In this document: piece after piece, positions 33,846-42,690 of the stretch
Layout of the letters: each line of letters begins with the position of its first letter
How positions within the stretch are numbered: the stretch's first letter is position 1
Source of the DNA: Streptomyces sp. NBC_00286
GTDB taxonomy: Bacteria; Actinomycetota; Actinomycetes; Streptomycetales; Streptomycetaceae
Assembly: GCF_036173125.1 (NCBI RefSeq)
Contig: NZ_CP108054.1
Span: forward strand, 4,340,001 to 4,404,000
Reading direction: 5' to 3'
DNA: 64,000 nucleotides
Position numbers and translations under genes: made by a program
The notes under the pieces: generated by a model
What the model saw: only the letters and a program-made list of their open reading frames with translations
What the model was told of the DNA's origin: nothing
The model's database searches: none

Positions 33846-34481
33846 TCAGTCGAGCACCCCGTCCAAGATCTCTCCCCATTGCGCGACGACCCGCTCTCGC
33901 CTCGCGCCGTCGTCCGTGAGGAGGTTGGCGAGGCCGAGGCCTCGGGCCATGTCCAGGAGGCCCTGGACGGTTTCGCGGACGCCGGGGCGGGATTCGTCCG
34001 CGCCGAGGAGGTCCACGGCTATGTGGTGGGTTTCGCGGCCTACTCGGGCCTCCAACTCCGTGACGCGGGGGCGGAGTTGGTCCTCGTTGGAGGCGGCGAC
34101 CCAGAGGTGGAGGGCGGCGCGGAACAGTGGGCCCGTGTAGAGGTCGACCAGGGCGCGTACGACGGCGCGGCGGTCCGCGGGGCCGTCGGGGAAGAGGTCG
34201 CGCAGGGCGGTGGAGCGCTGTTCGGCGACGTACTCGACCGCTGCCGTGAAGAGGTCCTCGCGGGTCGGGAAGTGGTGCTGGGCGGCGCCGCGGGAGACCC
34301 CGGCGCGTTCGGCGACGACGGAGACCGTGGAGCCCGCCCAGCCGTGTTCGGCGAGGCAGGCGACGGCGGCCTCCAGGAGTCGCTTGCGGGTGGCGCGGCT
34401 GCGGTCCTGCTTGGGGGCGCGGTCCTGCTTGGGGGCGCGGTCCTGCTTGGGGTCCACAAGCCCGGCGTTCACAGCACCCAT
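33846..34481 (-). CDS. TetR-family regulator of the Atu-like operon
   Basis: A 211-residue TetR regulator. The N-terminal 25 residues contain three copies of PKQDR(A), from an 18-bp tandem repeat, giving a charged tail ahead of the helix-turn-helix (RKRLLEAAVACLAEHGWAGSTVSVVAERAGVSRGAAQHHFPTREDL). The rest is a helical ligand domain. Its ATG overlaps the 3' end of the enoyl-CoA hydratase gene by 13 bases, so it is the last gene of the seven-gene minus-strand operon and a good candidate for its repressor, probably sensing an acyl-CoA. The palindrome at 42525-42536 is the likely operator. Confidence 0.92.
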   Translation of the reverse strand: MGAVNAGLVDPKQDRAPKQDRAPKQDRSRATRKRLLEAAVACLAEHGWAGSTVSVVAERAGVSRGAAQHHFPTREDLFTAAVEYVAEQRSTALRDLFPDGPADRRAVVRALVDLYTGPLFRAALHLWVAASNEDQLRPRVTELEARVGRETHHIAVDLLGADESRPGVRETVQGLLDMARGLGLANLLTDDGARRERVVAQWGEILDGVLD

Positions 34482-35203
34482 TCGGGATCCCGTCGTTCGA
34501 GGAGGGACGTTATGCCCTCGCGGGCGTCGGCGGAGGCGAACAGGCGGGCCGAGAGCCCGGCCAGTTCGCCGGCGTCCTGGTGGAAGGATTCCAGCACCTT
34601 AGCCGTGAGCAGCCGCTTCGTCTCCCGCAGGCCTTGGGGGGAGGCTCGGCGCAGGCCGTCGAGGATGGGTTCGAGCACTTCGTCTACGTCGCTGCCGGCC
34701 GCCGTCAGCAGGCCGATGCGTGCCGCTTCGGCCGATCCGAAGTCCTCGCCGGTGAGGTAGTAGCGGCTGAGGGCGCGTGGGTCGGTGCGGTGCAGGAGCG
34801 GCAACGAGATGACGGCGGGCGCGACGCCGATGCGTACCTCCGTGAAGGCGAAGGTGGCCTCGGCGCCCGCGACCGCGATGTCGGAGGCGCCGAGCAGGCC
34901 GAGGCCGCCCGCCCGTACGTGCCCGGTGATCCGGGCCACGACGGGTTTGCGCAGCTCGATGATCTGCCTCAGCAGCCGGACGATCGCCGTCGGCTGCGGG
35001 GTGTAGCGCAGGTCGGCGCCCGCGCAGAACGTGTTCCCGGTGTGGGTGAGGACGACGGCGCGTACGTCGCCGTCCTTGCCGCTCTGTTTCAGCGCGTCCG
35101 CCAGTTCGGCCACGAGGGCGATGGACAGGGCGTTGCGGTTGGCCGGTGAGTCGAGGGTGAGGGTGGTGATGCCGCGCTCGTGCGACCGGCGGACCAGGGT
35201 CAT
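34469..35203 (-). CDS. enoyl-CoA hydratase/isomerase family protein
   Basis: A 244-residue crotonase-fold enzyme. LTLDSPANRNALSIALV and TGNTFCAGADLR form the first CoA/oxyanion segment; ARITGHVRAGGLGLLGASDIAVAG the second; FTEVRIGVAPAVISL and YYLTGEDFGSAEAARIGL flank the active site. ATG at 35203 follows AGAGGGAGC. In the Atu-like operon it corresponds to AtuE, which hydrates an isohexenylglutaconyl-type enoyl-CoA in Pseudomonas. Here the substrate is inferred only from context. Confidence 0.93.
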   Translation of the reverse strand: MTLVRRSHERGITTLTLDSPANRNALSIALVAELADALKQSGKDGDVRAVVLTHTGNTFCAGADLRYTPQPTAIVRLLRQIIELRKPVVARITGHVRAGGLGLLGASDIAVAGAEATFAFTEVRIGVAPAVISLPLLHRTDPRALSRYYLTGEDFGSAEAARIGLLTAAGSDVDEVLEPILDGLRRASPQGLRETKRLLTAKVLESFHQDAGELAGLSARLFASADAREGITSLLERRDPEWVL

Positions 35204-35289
35204 GCGCGCTCCCTCTGTTCCCGTCGCGGGACTGCGTATTCGCTGCGGAACATGGTTCCTCCTCGCGTGCCTGTCACAGCGGGTGCCGG

Positions 35290-36429
35290 TCAGTACGACT
35301 TGGGCAGGCCCAGGGTCTGGTGGGAGACGTAGTTGAGAATCATCTCCCGGCTGACGGGGGCGATTCGGGCCACACGGGACGCCGTGATGAGCGAGGCGAG
35401 GCCGAACTCGCTGGTCAGGCCGTTGCCGCCGAGGGTGTGTACGGCCTGGTCGACGGCTTTCACGCAGGCCTCGCCCGCCGCGTACTTCGCCATGTTGGCG
35501 GCCTCTCCTGCGGCGGTGTCGTCGCCCGCGTCGTACAGGGCGGCGGCCTTCTGCATCATCAGGCGGGCGAGTTCGAGGTCGATGTGGGCCTGCGCGAGGG
35601 GGTGCGCGATGGCCTGGTGGGCGCCGATGGGTTCCTTCCATACGGTGCGCTCGCGGGCGTATTCGACCGCCCTGGAGAGCGCGTAGCGGCCCATGCCGAT
35701 CGCGAACGCGGCCGTCATGATGCGCTCCGGATTGAGCCCGGCGAAGAGCTGGAGCAGGCCGGCGTCTTCGTCGCCGACCAGTGCGTCGGCGGGCAGTCGT
35801 ACGTCGTCGAGGGTGAGCTCGAACTGGTACTCCGTGGTGTGGAGTTCCATGTCGATGCGGCGGTGCTCGAAGCCGGCCGTGTCGCGCGGGACGATGAACA
35901 GGCAGGGCTTGAGCCTGCCCGTACGTGCGTCTTCCGTGCGGCCGACGATGAGGGTGGCGTCGGCCTTGTCCACGCCGGAGATGAAGACCTTACGGCCGGT
36001 GAGGAGCCAGTCGGTGCCATTGCCGTCGCGGCGGGCTGTGGTGGTGAGGCGGTGGCTGTTGGAGCCGGCGTCCGGTTCGGTGATGCCGAAGGCCATGAGG
36101 CGGGTGCCGTCTGCGAGGCCGGGCAGCCACTCCTGCTTCTGCTCTGTTGTGCCGAAGCGGGCGATTACCGTGCCGCAGATCGCCGGCGACACGATCATCA
36201 TGAGGAGGGGGCAGCCTGCGGCTCCCAACTCCTCCAGGACTATGGAGAGTTCGGATATGCCGCCGCCTCCGCCGCCGTATTCCTCGGGGAGGTTGACTCC
36301 TAGGTAGCCGAGTTTGGCTGTCTCGGACCAGAGATCTTCGGGGGTGTGGTTGCGGCCGTGGCGTTTGCCCAGGGCTGCGACTGCTGATCGGAGGGCTGCG
36401 TGTTCTTCGGTTTCCACGACGGGGGACAT
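35290..36429 (-). CDS. acyl-CoA dehydrogenase (AtuD/Liu-like)
   Basis: A 379-residue FAD-dependent acyl-CoA dehydrogenase: LGYLGVNLPEEYGGGGGGISELSIVLEELG, FGITEPDAGSNSHRLTT (FAD/substrate binding), KVFISGVDKADATLIVGRT, and a C-terminus with AVHTLGGNGLTSEFGLASLITASRVARIAPVSREMILNYVSHQTLGLP. It lies 8 bp downstream of the biotin carboxylase gene, so they are probably co-transcribed. By position it matches AtuD (citronellyl-CoA dehydrogenase) in the Pseudomonas terpene pathway, or an isovaleryl-CoA-type enzyme. Confidence 0.94.
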   Translation of the reverse strand: MSPVVETEEHAALRSAVAALGKRHGRNHTPEDLWSETAKLGYLGVNLPEEYGGGGGGISELSIVLEELGAAGCPLLMMIVSPAICGTVIARFGTTEQKQEWLPGLADGTRLMAFGITEPDAGSNSHRLTTTARRDGNGTDWLLTGRKVFISGVDKADATLIVGRTEDARTGRLKPCLFIVPRDTAGFEHRRIDMELHTTEYQFELTLDDVRLPADALVGDEDAGLLQLFAGLNPERIMTAAFAIGMGRYALSRAVEYARERTVWKEPIGAHQAIAHPLAQAHIDLELARLMMQKAAALYDAGDDTAAGEAANMAKYAAGEACVKAVDQAVHTLGGNGLTSEFGLASLITASRVARIAPVSREMILNYVSHQTLGLPKSY

Positions 36430-36437
36430 GGGGCTCC

Positions 36438-38300
36438 TCAGGGGGAAGGGGGTTCGTTGTCCTGGACCACCGCTAGCAAGGTGCCGGGCTCTACCTGCTG
36501 GCCTGGAGTCGCGTGCAGGGCGCTCAGCGTGCCCGAGACCGGCGCCGAGATCTTGTGTTCCATCTTCATTGCCTCCAGCCAGATGAGGGGCTCCCCTGCC
36601 CGCACAACGGACCCCTCGGCCAGCCCCTCAGCGACCCGTACGACCGTGCCCGGCATCGGTGCCAGCAGGGAGCCGGGCTCTTGCTGGGCCGTGGGGTCGG
36701 GGAAGCGGGGGAGGGCCTTGAGGGCGGTGGTGTTCACGTACACCTCGTCGCCGTAGCGGGCCACGTCGAAGTTCCTTCGTACGCCGTCCACTTCGAGTAC
36801 GACCCGGTCGGCGGCCGTGTGCAGGACGCGTACCCCGTCGGCGGTCAGACCGAGGCGGGTGTGGTGGTAGCGGACCTCGTGCTCGGTGCCGTCCATCAGG
36901 TAGCGCTTGGTCTGCGGCTGTGACGGCAGGTTGCGCCAGCCGCCGAAGCGGGAGCGGCCTTGCGCATCGGCGAGGGCGGCGGCCAGGGGTCCGTACGGGT
37001 CCGGCGCAGGCGTCGTCAGCTCGCCCAGGTGCCGGTCGTAGAAGCCCGTGTCCATGCGGCCCGACGTGAACTCCGGGTGCCGGAGCGAGCGTACGAGGAG
37101 GTCTCGGTTGGTGACCGGGCCGTGGATCGTCGCCCTCTCCAGGGCGCCTGCCAGCTTGCGCAGGGCCTCCGCGCGTGTGGGGGCGTGGGCGACGGCCTTG
37201 GCGAGCATCGGGTCGTAGTGGACGCCGATCGTGTCGCCGTCCTCGTAGCCCGTGTCGAGGCGGATTCCGGGGACGGTGAGGCGGTGCAGGGTGCCGGTCT
37301 GTGGGGTCCAGCCGTTCGCCGGGTCTTCCGCGTAGAGGCGGGCCTCGATCGCGTGGCCGGAGGGGAGCGGTGGGCTGCCGTCCAGGGCGGCGCCCTCGGC
37401 GATCCGGATCTGGAGGGCCACGAGGTCGATGCCGAACACCGCCTCCGTGACGGGGTGTTCGACCTGGAGCCGGGTGTTCATCTCCAGGAAGTGCGCCTTG
37501 CCGTCGGCTACGAGGAACTCGACCGTGCCCGCGCCCACGTAGCCGACCGTACGGGCCGCTCGTACCGCCATCGCGTACAAGGAGTCGGTCAGTTCGGATG
37601 TCAAACCCGGTGCCGGGGCCTCCTCGATCACCTTCTGGTGGCGGCGCTGGAGGGAGCAGTCGCGGGTGCCGAGCGGCCACACCGTGCCGTGCGTGTCGGC
37701 CAGGATCTGCACCTCGACATGCCGACCGCCCTCCACGTAGGGCTCGATGAAGACTTGGCCGTCTCCGAAGGCGCTCTGGGCCTCGGCCCGCGCTGCCGCC
37801 AACTCGCCTTCCAGGTCGCCGAGTCGGCGTACGACACGCATACCGCGCCCGCCTCCGCCCGCGGCGGCCTTCACCAGGACGGGCAGGTCGTCCTCGGTGA
37901 CGTCCTTGGCGTCGGTCAGCGAGGCGAGCCCCATCAGCTCCTTGGCGCGTGTCTTGGAGGCCATCGCCTCGATCGCCTCGGGCGGCGGGCCGATCCAGAC
38001 GAGGCCCGCGTCGAGGACGGCGCGCGCGAAGTCGGCGTTCTCGGAGAGGAAGCCGTAGCCGGGGTGCACGGCGTCCGCGCCCGCATTCAGGGCCGCCTTC
38101 ACAATCAGTTCGCCGCGGAGGTACGTATCCGATGGCGCCGCGCCCGGCAGCCGTACCGCCGCGTCGGTCACGCGCGCGTGGAGGGCGTTTTCGTCGGCGT
38201 CCGAGTACACGGCGACCGTTCGGATTCCCAACTCACCGCAGGTGCGGAAGACACGGCAGGCGATCTCGCCCCGGTTGGCGACCAGCACACGGGAAATCAC
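36438..38300 (-). CDS. biotin-dependent acyl-CoA carboxylase alpha subunit
   Basis: A 620-residue fusion of biotin carboxylase and biotin carboxyl carrier domains. Residues 1-445 carry VLVANRGEIACRVFRTC, GYGFLSENADFA, VKAAAGGGGRGMRVV (ATP-grasp loop) and HFLEMNTRLQVEHPVTEAVFGIDLV. The C-terminus has the biotinylation site EAMKMEH near residue 586. The segment before the glycine-rich loop (KELMGLASLTDAKDV) lacks the usual AGVP-type sequence. GTG at 38300 follows GAGGAGAGGG. It works with the carboxyltransferase encoded 13 bp upstream. Confidence 0.96.
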   Translation of the reverse strand: MISRVLVANRGEIACRVFRTCGELGIRTVAVYSDADENALHARVTDAAVRLPGAAPSDTYLRGELIVKAALNAGADAVHPGYGFLSENADFARAVLDAGLVWIGPPPEAIEAMASKTRAKELMGLASLTDAKDVTEDDLPVLVKAAAGGGGRGMRVVRRLGDLEGELAAARAEAQSAFGDGQVFIEPYVEGGRHVEVQILADTHGTVWPLGTRDCSLQRRHQKVIEEAPAPGLTSELTDSLYAMAVRAARTVGYVGAGTVEFLVADGKAHFLEMNTRLQVEHPVTEAVFGIDLVALQIRIAEGAALDGSPPLPSGHAIEARLYAEDPANGWTPQTGTLHRLTVPGIRLDTGYEDGDTIGVHYDPMLAKAVAHAPTRAEALRKLAGALERATIHGPVTNRDLLVRSLRHPEFTSGRMDTGFYDRHLGELTTPAPDPYGPLAAALADAQGRSRFGGWRNLPSQPQTKRYLMDGTEHEVRYHHTRLGLTADGVRVLHTAADRVVLEVDGVRRNFDVARYGDEVYVNTTALKALPRFPDPTAQQEPGSLLAPMPGTVVRVAEGLAEGSVVRAGEPLIWLEAMKMEHKISAPVSGTLSALHATPGQQVEPGTLLAVVQDNEPPSP

Positions 38301-38313
38301 GGGCTCCCTCTCC

Positions 38314-39912
38314 TCACATCCGGAAGACGCCGAAGCCACCGCGTACGCCCTCATAGGGCGCCGTGTGGATCGCGGACAGGCACAGGCCGAGGACGGTGCG
38401 GGTGTCGCGCGGGTCGATGACCCCGTCGTCGTACAGCCGCCCGGACAGGAACATCGGCAGCGACTCGGCTTCGATCTGCTGCTCCACCATGGCGCGCAGC
38501 GCCGCGTCGCCGTCCTCGTCGTACGGCTGCCCCTTGGCCGCCGCGGACTGCCGGGCCACGATCGACAGGACTCCGGCGAGCTGTTGAGGCCCCATGACGG
38601 CCGACTTGGCGCTGGGCCAGGCGAACAGGAAACGCGGGTCGTACGCCCGCCCGCACATCCCGTAGTGACCGGCCCCGTAGGAGGCCCCCATGAGCACGGA
38701 CAGGTGCGGGACCGTCGAGTTGGACACCGCGTTGATCATCATCGCGCCGTGCTTGATGATGCCGCCCTGCTCGTACTCCTTGCCGACCATGTAGCCGGTG
38801 GTGTTGTGCAGGAACAGCAGCGGGATGTCGCGCTGGTTGGCGAGCTGGATGAACTGGGCCGCCTTCTGGGACTCCTCGCTGAACAGCACCCCTTGGGCGT
38901 TGGCCAGCACGCCCACCGGATAGCCGTGGAGTGTGGCCCACCCGGTGGTGAGGCTCGTCCCGTAGAGCGACTTGAACTCGTCGAAGTCGGAGCCGTCGAC
39001 GATACGGGCGATGACCTCGCGCGGGTCGAAGGGCACCTTCAGGTCGCCGGGGACGATGCCCAGGAGCTCGTCCTCGTCGTACTTGGGGGGCGCGGCCGGC
39101 CCCGGATCGTCGTACGCCTTGCGGTGGTTGAGGCGGGCGATCACCCGGCGGGCCTGGCGGAGGGCGTCCGGTTCGTCGACCGCGAAGTGGTCCGCGAGGC
39201 CCGACACGCGCGCGTGCATCTCGGCGCCGCCCAGGGACTCGTCGTCGCTCTCCTCGCCGGTGGCCATCTTCACCAAGGGCGGCCCGCCGAGGAACACTTT
39301 CGCCCTCTCCTTGACCATGATCACGTGGTCGGACATCCCGGGGATGTACGCGCCTCCGGCGGTCGAGTTCCCGAAGACGACCGCCACGGTCGGGATCCCG
39401 GCGGCGGACAGCCTGGTGAGGTCGCGGAAAATCGCGCCCCCAGGGATGAAGATTTCCTTCTGGGAGGGCAGATCGGCGCCACCGGACTCCACCAGGCTGA
39501 TGCACGGCAGCCGGTTGGCGAGGGCGATGTCATTGGCCCGCAGCGCCTTTTTCAGGCTCCAGGGGTTGCTGGCTCCGCCGCGTACGGTCGGGTCGTTCGC
39601 GGTGATCAGGCACTCCACGCCCTCGACGACGCCGATCCCGGTGACGAGCGAGGCGCCGACGGAGTACTCGCTCCCCCAGGCGGCGAGCGGCGAGAGTTCG
39701 AGGAACGGCGTGTCGGGATCCAGCAACAGCTCGATGCGTTCGCGGGCGAGCAGCTTGCCGCGTTCGCGGTGCCGGGTGACGTACTTCTCGCCGCCGCCCG
39801 CGAGGGCCTTCGCGTGCTCGGCGTCGAGTTCGGCGAGCTTGCCGAGCATGGCTTCGCGGTGGGCCGTGTAGTCGGGGCCTGTGGTGTCGAGCGCGGTCGC
39901 CAGGACGGTCAT
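38314..39912 (-). CDS. acyl-CoA carboxylase carboxyltransferase (beta) subunit
   Basis: A 532-residue carboxyltransferase of the MCC/GCC beta type. Key segments: RHRERGKLLARERIELLLDPDTPFLELS, RGGASNPWSLKKALRANDIA, LVESGGADLPSQKEIFIPGG, VVFGNSTAGGAYIPGMSDH and LLFLHNTTGYMVGKEYEQGGIIKHGAMMINAV. The last two form oxyanion-type CoA and biotin sites. Methylcrotonyl- and geranyl-CoA carboxylases share this signature better than propionyl-CoA carboxylases. ATG at 39912 overlaps the TGA of the AtuA-like gene. Confidence 0.95.
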   Translation of the reverse strand: MTVLATALDTTGPDYTAHREAMLGKLAELDAEHAKALAGGGEKYVTRHRERGKLLARERIELLLDPDTPFLELSPLAAWGSEYSVGASLVTGIGVVEGVECLITANDPTVRGGASNPWSLKKALRANDIALANRLPCISLVESGGADLPSQKEIFIPGGAIFRDLTRLSAAGIPTVAVVFGNSTAGGAYIPGMSDHVIMVKERAKVFLGGPPLVKMATGEESDDESLGGAEMHARVSGLADHFAVDEPDALRQARRVIARLNHRKAYDDPGPAAPPKYDEDELLGIVPGDLKVPFDPREVIARIVDGSDFDEFKSLYGTSLTTGWATLHGYPVGVLANAQGVLFSEESQKAAQFIQLANQRDIPLLFLHNTTGYMVGKEYEQGGIIKHGAMMINAVSNSTVPHLSVLMGASYGAGHYGMCGRAYDPRFLFAWPSAKSAVMGPQQLAGVLSIVARQSAAAKGQPYDEDGDAALRAMVEQQIEAESLPMFLSGRLYDDGVIDPRDTRTVLGLCLSAIHTAPYEGVRGGFGVFRM

Positions 39913-41654
39913 AGGAGCGCCTCCGGGATGTCCAGGTGACGGGAGCGGAGCCATTCGCCGAGGGCCTTGGCCTGCGGGTCGAAGCGGGCCTGCGAGGCGA
40001 CGCCCTCGCCGAGGAGTCCCTCGACGACGAAGTTCAGGGCGCGGAGATTGGGCAGCACGTGTCGTACGACCGTCAAGTCGGCGGTCTCCGGGAGGAGTTC
40101 GCGGAAGCGGTCGACGGTGAGGGCGTGCGCGAGCCAGCGCCAGGCATCGTGCGTGGGGGCCCAGAGGCCGACGTTCGCGTCGCCGCCCTTGTCGCCGCTG
40201 CGGGCGCCGGCGACTCGCCCGAGCGGCGCCCGCCGCACCCGGCCGTCGGGCAACGGCCCGGGCAGCACCAGCTCTTCGTCCATGTTCGCGAGCGGGCGCG
40301 TCCGGGTCGGCGGATCGATGCGTACGCGGCTGCCGTCGGGCAGCACGGCCGTGTGCGGGACGGCGCCCTGCTCGACGTACGCGGCCTCGAAGACTCCATA
40401 CGGGCTGCCCTTCCCGGGTGGCGCCGTGACATGGAATCCCGGGTAACTGGCCAGCGCCAGCTCGACCGCGGCCCCGCTCAGCGCGCGCCCCACCACCTCG
40501 GGATCGGCGTCCCGCACCACGAGCCGCAGCAGCGCGCTCGCGGTCTCCTCGGTCGGGGCGTCGGCCCGGTCGGTGCGGGCCAGCTCCCAACTCACCTCAT
40601 TGGGGCGGGCCTTGGCATTCGCCAGTGCGGCTTCCATCTGGTCCCGTACGAGGGCCGCCTTCTGCTCGACCTCAAGTCCCGTGAGAACGAAGACGACTTG
40701 GTTGCGGAAGCCGCCGAGCCGGTTGAGGCCGACTTTGAGGGTGGGCGGTGGGGGCTCGCCGCGTACGCCGTCGATGCGTACGCGATCCGGGCCCTCCTGG
40801 GTGAGCCGTACGGAGTCGAGGCGGGCGGTGACATCGGGGCCCGCGTACCGGACGGCGCCCGTCTCGTACAGGAGCTGCGCGGTGACCGTGCCGATGTCCA
40901 CGACGCCGCCGGTGCCGTCGTGCTTGGTGATGACGCTCGAACCATCCGCGTGGACTTCGGCGAGCGGGAAGCCGGGGTGGAGGAAGGTGCTCCGGGGGTG
41001 GTCGGTGAAGCGGGCGTAGTTGCCGCCGGTGGCCTGGGTGCCGCACTCCAGGATGTGCCCGGCGACGACGGCGCCCGCAAGCCGGTCGTGGTCGTCCTGC
41101 CGCCAGCCGAAGTGGGCGACGGCGGGCCCGGTGACCAGCGCGGCATCGGTGACACGGCCGGTGACGACGATGTCCGCGCCCGCGCGCAGACAGGCGGCGA
41201 TACCGAAGCCGCCGAGGTAGGCGTGCGCGGCGAGGCTGCCGGAGTACCGGGCGGTGAGGTCGTCGCCTTCGACGTGGGCGACGCGGACCGGGATGCCGAG
41301 GCGGTCCGCCAACTCCCTTACGGCGTCGGCGAGTCCGGCCGGGCTGAGGCCACCGGCGTTGGCGACGATGCGTACGCCTCGCTCGTGCGCGAGCCCGAGG
41401 CACTCCTCCAGCTGGCGCAGGAAGGTGCGGGCGTATCCGGCGGCGGGGTCTTTTTGCCGATCCCGTCCCAGGATGAGCATGGTGAGTTCGGCGAGGTAGT
41501 CGCCGGTGAGGACGTCCAGGGGGCCGCCGGTGAGCATTTCGCGCATCGCGTCGAAGCGGTCGCCGTAGAAGCCGGAGGCGTTGCCGATGCGGAGGGGTGG
41601 GGTCTGTTCCGGGCGCGTCTCCGGGCGCGTCTCCGGGATCGTTTCCGGGCTCAC
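39909..41654 (-). CDS. AtuA-like protein (DUF1446, acyclic terpene utilisation family)
   Basis: A 581-residue protein of the AtuA/DUF1446 family. After a short PETRPETRPE repeat tail it carries IGNASGFYGDRFDAMREMLTGGPLDVLTGDYLAELTMLIL, IVANAGGLSPAGLADAVRELADRLG, VTGRVTDAALVTGPAVAHFGW and LGRVAGARSGDKGGDANVGLWA. In Pseudomonas the atuA product is required for citronellol/geraniol growth but its reaction is unknown. GTG at 41654 overlaps the TGA of the upstream gene, and its own stop overlaps the next ATG, so three genes are translationally coupled. Confidence 0.93.
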   Translation of the reverse strand: MSPETIPETRPETRPEQTPPLRIGNASGFYGDRFDAMREMLTGGPLDVLTGDYLAELTMLILGRDRQKDPAAGYARTFLRQLEECLGLAHERGVRIVANAGGLSPAGLADAVRELADRLGIPVRVAHVEGDDLTARYSGSLAAHAYLGGFGIAACLRAGADIVVTGRVTDAALVTGPAVAHFGWRQDDHDRLAGAVVAGHILECGTQATGGNYARFTDHPRSTFLHPGFPLAEVHADGSSVITKHDGTGGVVDIGTVTAQLLYETGAVRYAGPDVTARLDSVRLTQEGPDRVRIDGVRGEPPPPTLKVGLNRLGGFRNQVVFVLTGLEVEQKAALVRDQMEAALANAKARPNEVSWELARTDRADAPTEETASALLRLVVRDADPEVVGRALSGAAVELALASYPGFHVTAPPGKGSPYGVFEAAYVEQGAVPHTAVLPDGSRVRIDPPTRTRPLANMDEELVLPGPLPDGRVRRAPLGRVAGARSGDKGGDANVGLWAPTHDAWRWLAHALTVDRFRELLPETADLTVVRHVLPNLRALNFVVEGLLGEGVASQARFDPQAKALGEWLRSRHLDIPEALL

Positions 41655-42457
41655 CCGGTGGCTCCCTTGGGCCCTTTAGGCTCGCGTCCCGCGCCCGGAG
41701 GTCCCGCGAAGGCCTGGGCGATGTCCAGCCACCGGTCGGCGTCCGGACCTTCGGCCTGCACTGCGAGGTCGGCGCGGTGGGCGCGCCGGGTGACCAGCAG
41801 GCAGAAGTCGAGCGCGGGTCCGGTGACGCGCTGGGGTGCGTCTTCAGGGCCGTACGCCCACACGTCGTCCCCCGACGGCGCCACGAGCTCGACGCGGAAC
41901 TCCTCTTCCGGCGCGCTCAACCCCCGTACGGAGAAGGCGAAGTCGCGGGCGCGGACGCCGATGCGTACGACGTGGCGGAGGCGGTTGGTGGGGGTGCGCA
42001 CGAGGCCGAGCGCGTCGGCGATGTCCTGCCCGTGGGCCCAGGTTTCCATGATCCGGCCGGTGGCCATGGAGGCGGTGGACATCGGCGGCCCGAACCAGGC
42101 GAAGCGCGCGCAGGGCGGTGCCGCTCGCAGCGCGACCTGCAGGAGCGCCCGGCTCTTACGCCACCGCGCGAGGAGCTCGGCGGGCGGGAGTCCGGCGCCT
42201 TCCTCGGCGCCCTCGTCCACGAAGGTGTCCGAGGACCCGAAGGCCTTCTGCACCTGCCTCGCGAAGGCCTCCGGGTCGTGCACGGCGAGCAGCGCGGCCC
42301 GGTCGGTCCAGGCGAGGTGCGCGATCTGGTGGGCGACGCTCCAGCCGGGCGCGGGCGTCGCACGCGCCCACTCGCCCTCGGTCAACTCCCTTACGAGCCG
42401 GTCGAGTTCGTCGCTCTCGTCGCGCAGGTCGTCGAGTACGGGCGTGGGGTCGGACAC
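41651..42457 (-). CDS. MDMPI-like metal-binding protein (TIGR03084-type)
   Basis: A 268-residue DinB/MDMPI-like four-helix protein: LDDLRDESDELDRLVRELTEGEWARATPAPGWSVAHQIAHLAWTDRAAL, RIMETWAHGQDIADALG and VRDFAF-like RARDFAFSVRG. The helices carry His residues in the positions used for metal (HLAW, HGQD). Members are repeatedly found as first gene of AtuA/acyl-CoA carboxylase operons in actinobacteria, as here. GTG at 42457 follows GGAGGGCCCT. It leads the seven-gene operon; its reaction is unknown, perhaps a mycothiol- or CoA-linked isomerisation. Confidence 0.9.
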   Translation of the reverse strand: MSDPTPVLDDLRDESDELDRLVRELTEGEWARATPAPGWSVAHQIAHLAWTDRAALLAVHDPEAFARQVQKAFGSSDTFVDEGAEEGAGLPPAELLARWRKSRALLQVALRAAPPCARFAWFGPPMSTASMATGRIMETWAHGQDIADALGLVRTPTNRLRHVVRIGVRARDFAFSVRGLSAPEEEFRVELVAPSGDDVWAYGPEDAPQRVTGPALDFCLLVTRRAHRADLAVQAEGPDADRWLDIAQAFAGPPGAGREPKGPKGATG

Positions 42458-42524
42458 AGGGCCCTCCGGGGACGGCGGGTGTGGCGTGGTGTGCCTGGAG
42501 CATGGCAGCCGCCGGAAAAACAAG

Positions 42525-42536
42525 CAAGCATGCTTG
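42525..42536. promoter_or_regulatory. palindromic operator candidate of the Atu-like operon
   Basis: CAAGCATGCTTG is a perfect 12-bp palindrome 68 bp upstream of the first gene of the seven-gene operon. It is flanked by A/T-rich bases unusual for this DNA. It is the best candidate site for the TetR protein encoded at the operon's end. Confidence 0.6.
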
Positions 42537-42587
42537 GAAATTTTCCCAGCGGGGCGCTCCGCGGGAGGGGTGGTTCGAAGCTGCGGG

Positions 42588-42672
42588 TTCGTCGTGGCTG
42601 GTCGCCCGCGCGGCGGAGCCGCAAATTGATACAGCCCCGCGCCCCTTAAGGGGCCTGCGGCCCCTCGGGGCG
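42588..42672 (-). repeat. modular intergenic repeat, copy 6 (internally deleted)
   Basis: It keeps both ends, GGGGCTGTATCAATTTG with GCGGCTCCGCCGC and the CGACCAGCCACGACGA end, but lacks the G/C-run modules, the CTCGAG or CTTAAG core and the GAGAGTGGGGGAG modules. It lies between the 3' end of the EamA gene and the promoter of the Atu-like operon. Confidence 0.75.
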
Positions 42673-42690
42673 CCGGTGCCGTGCGACGAC

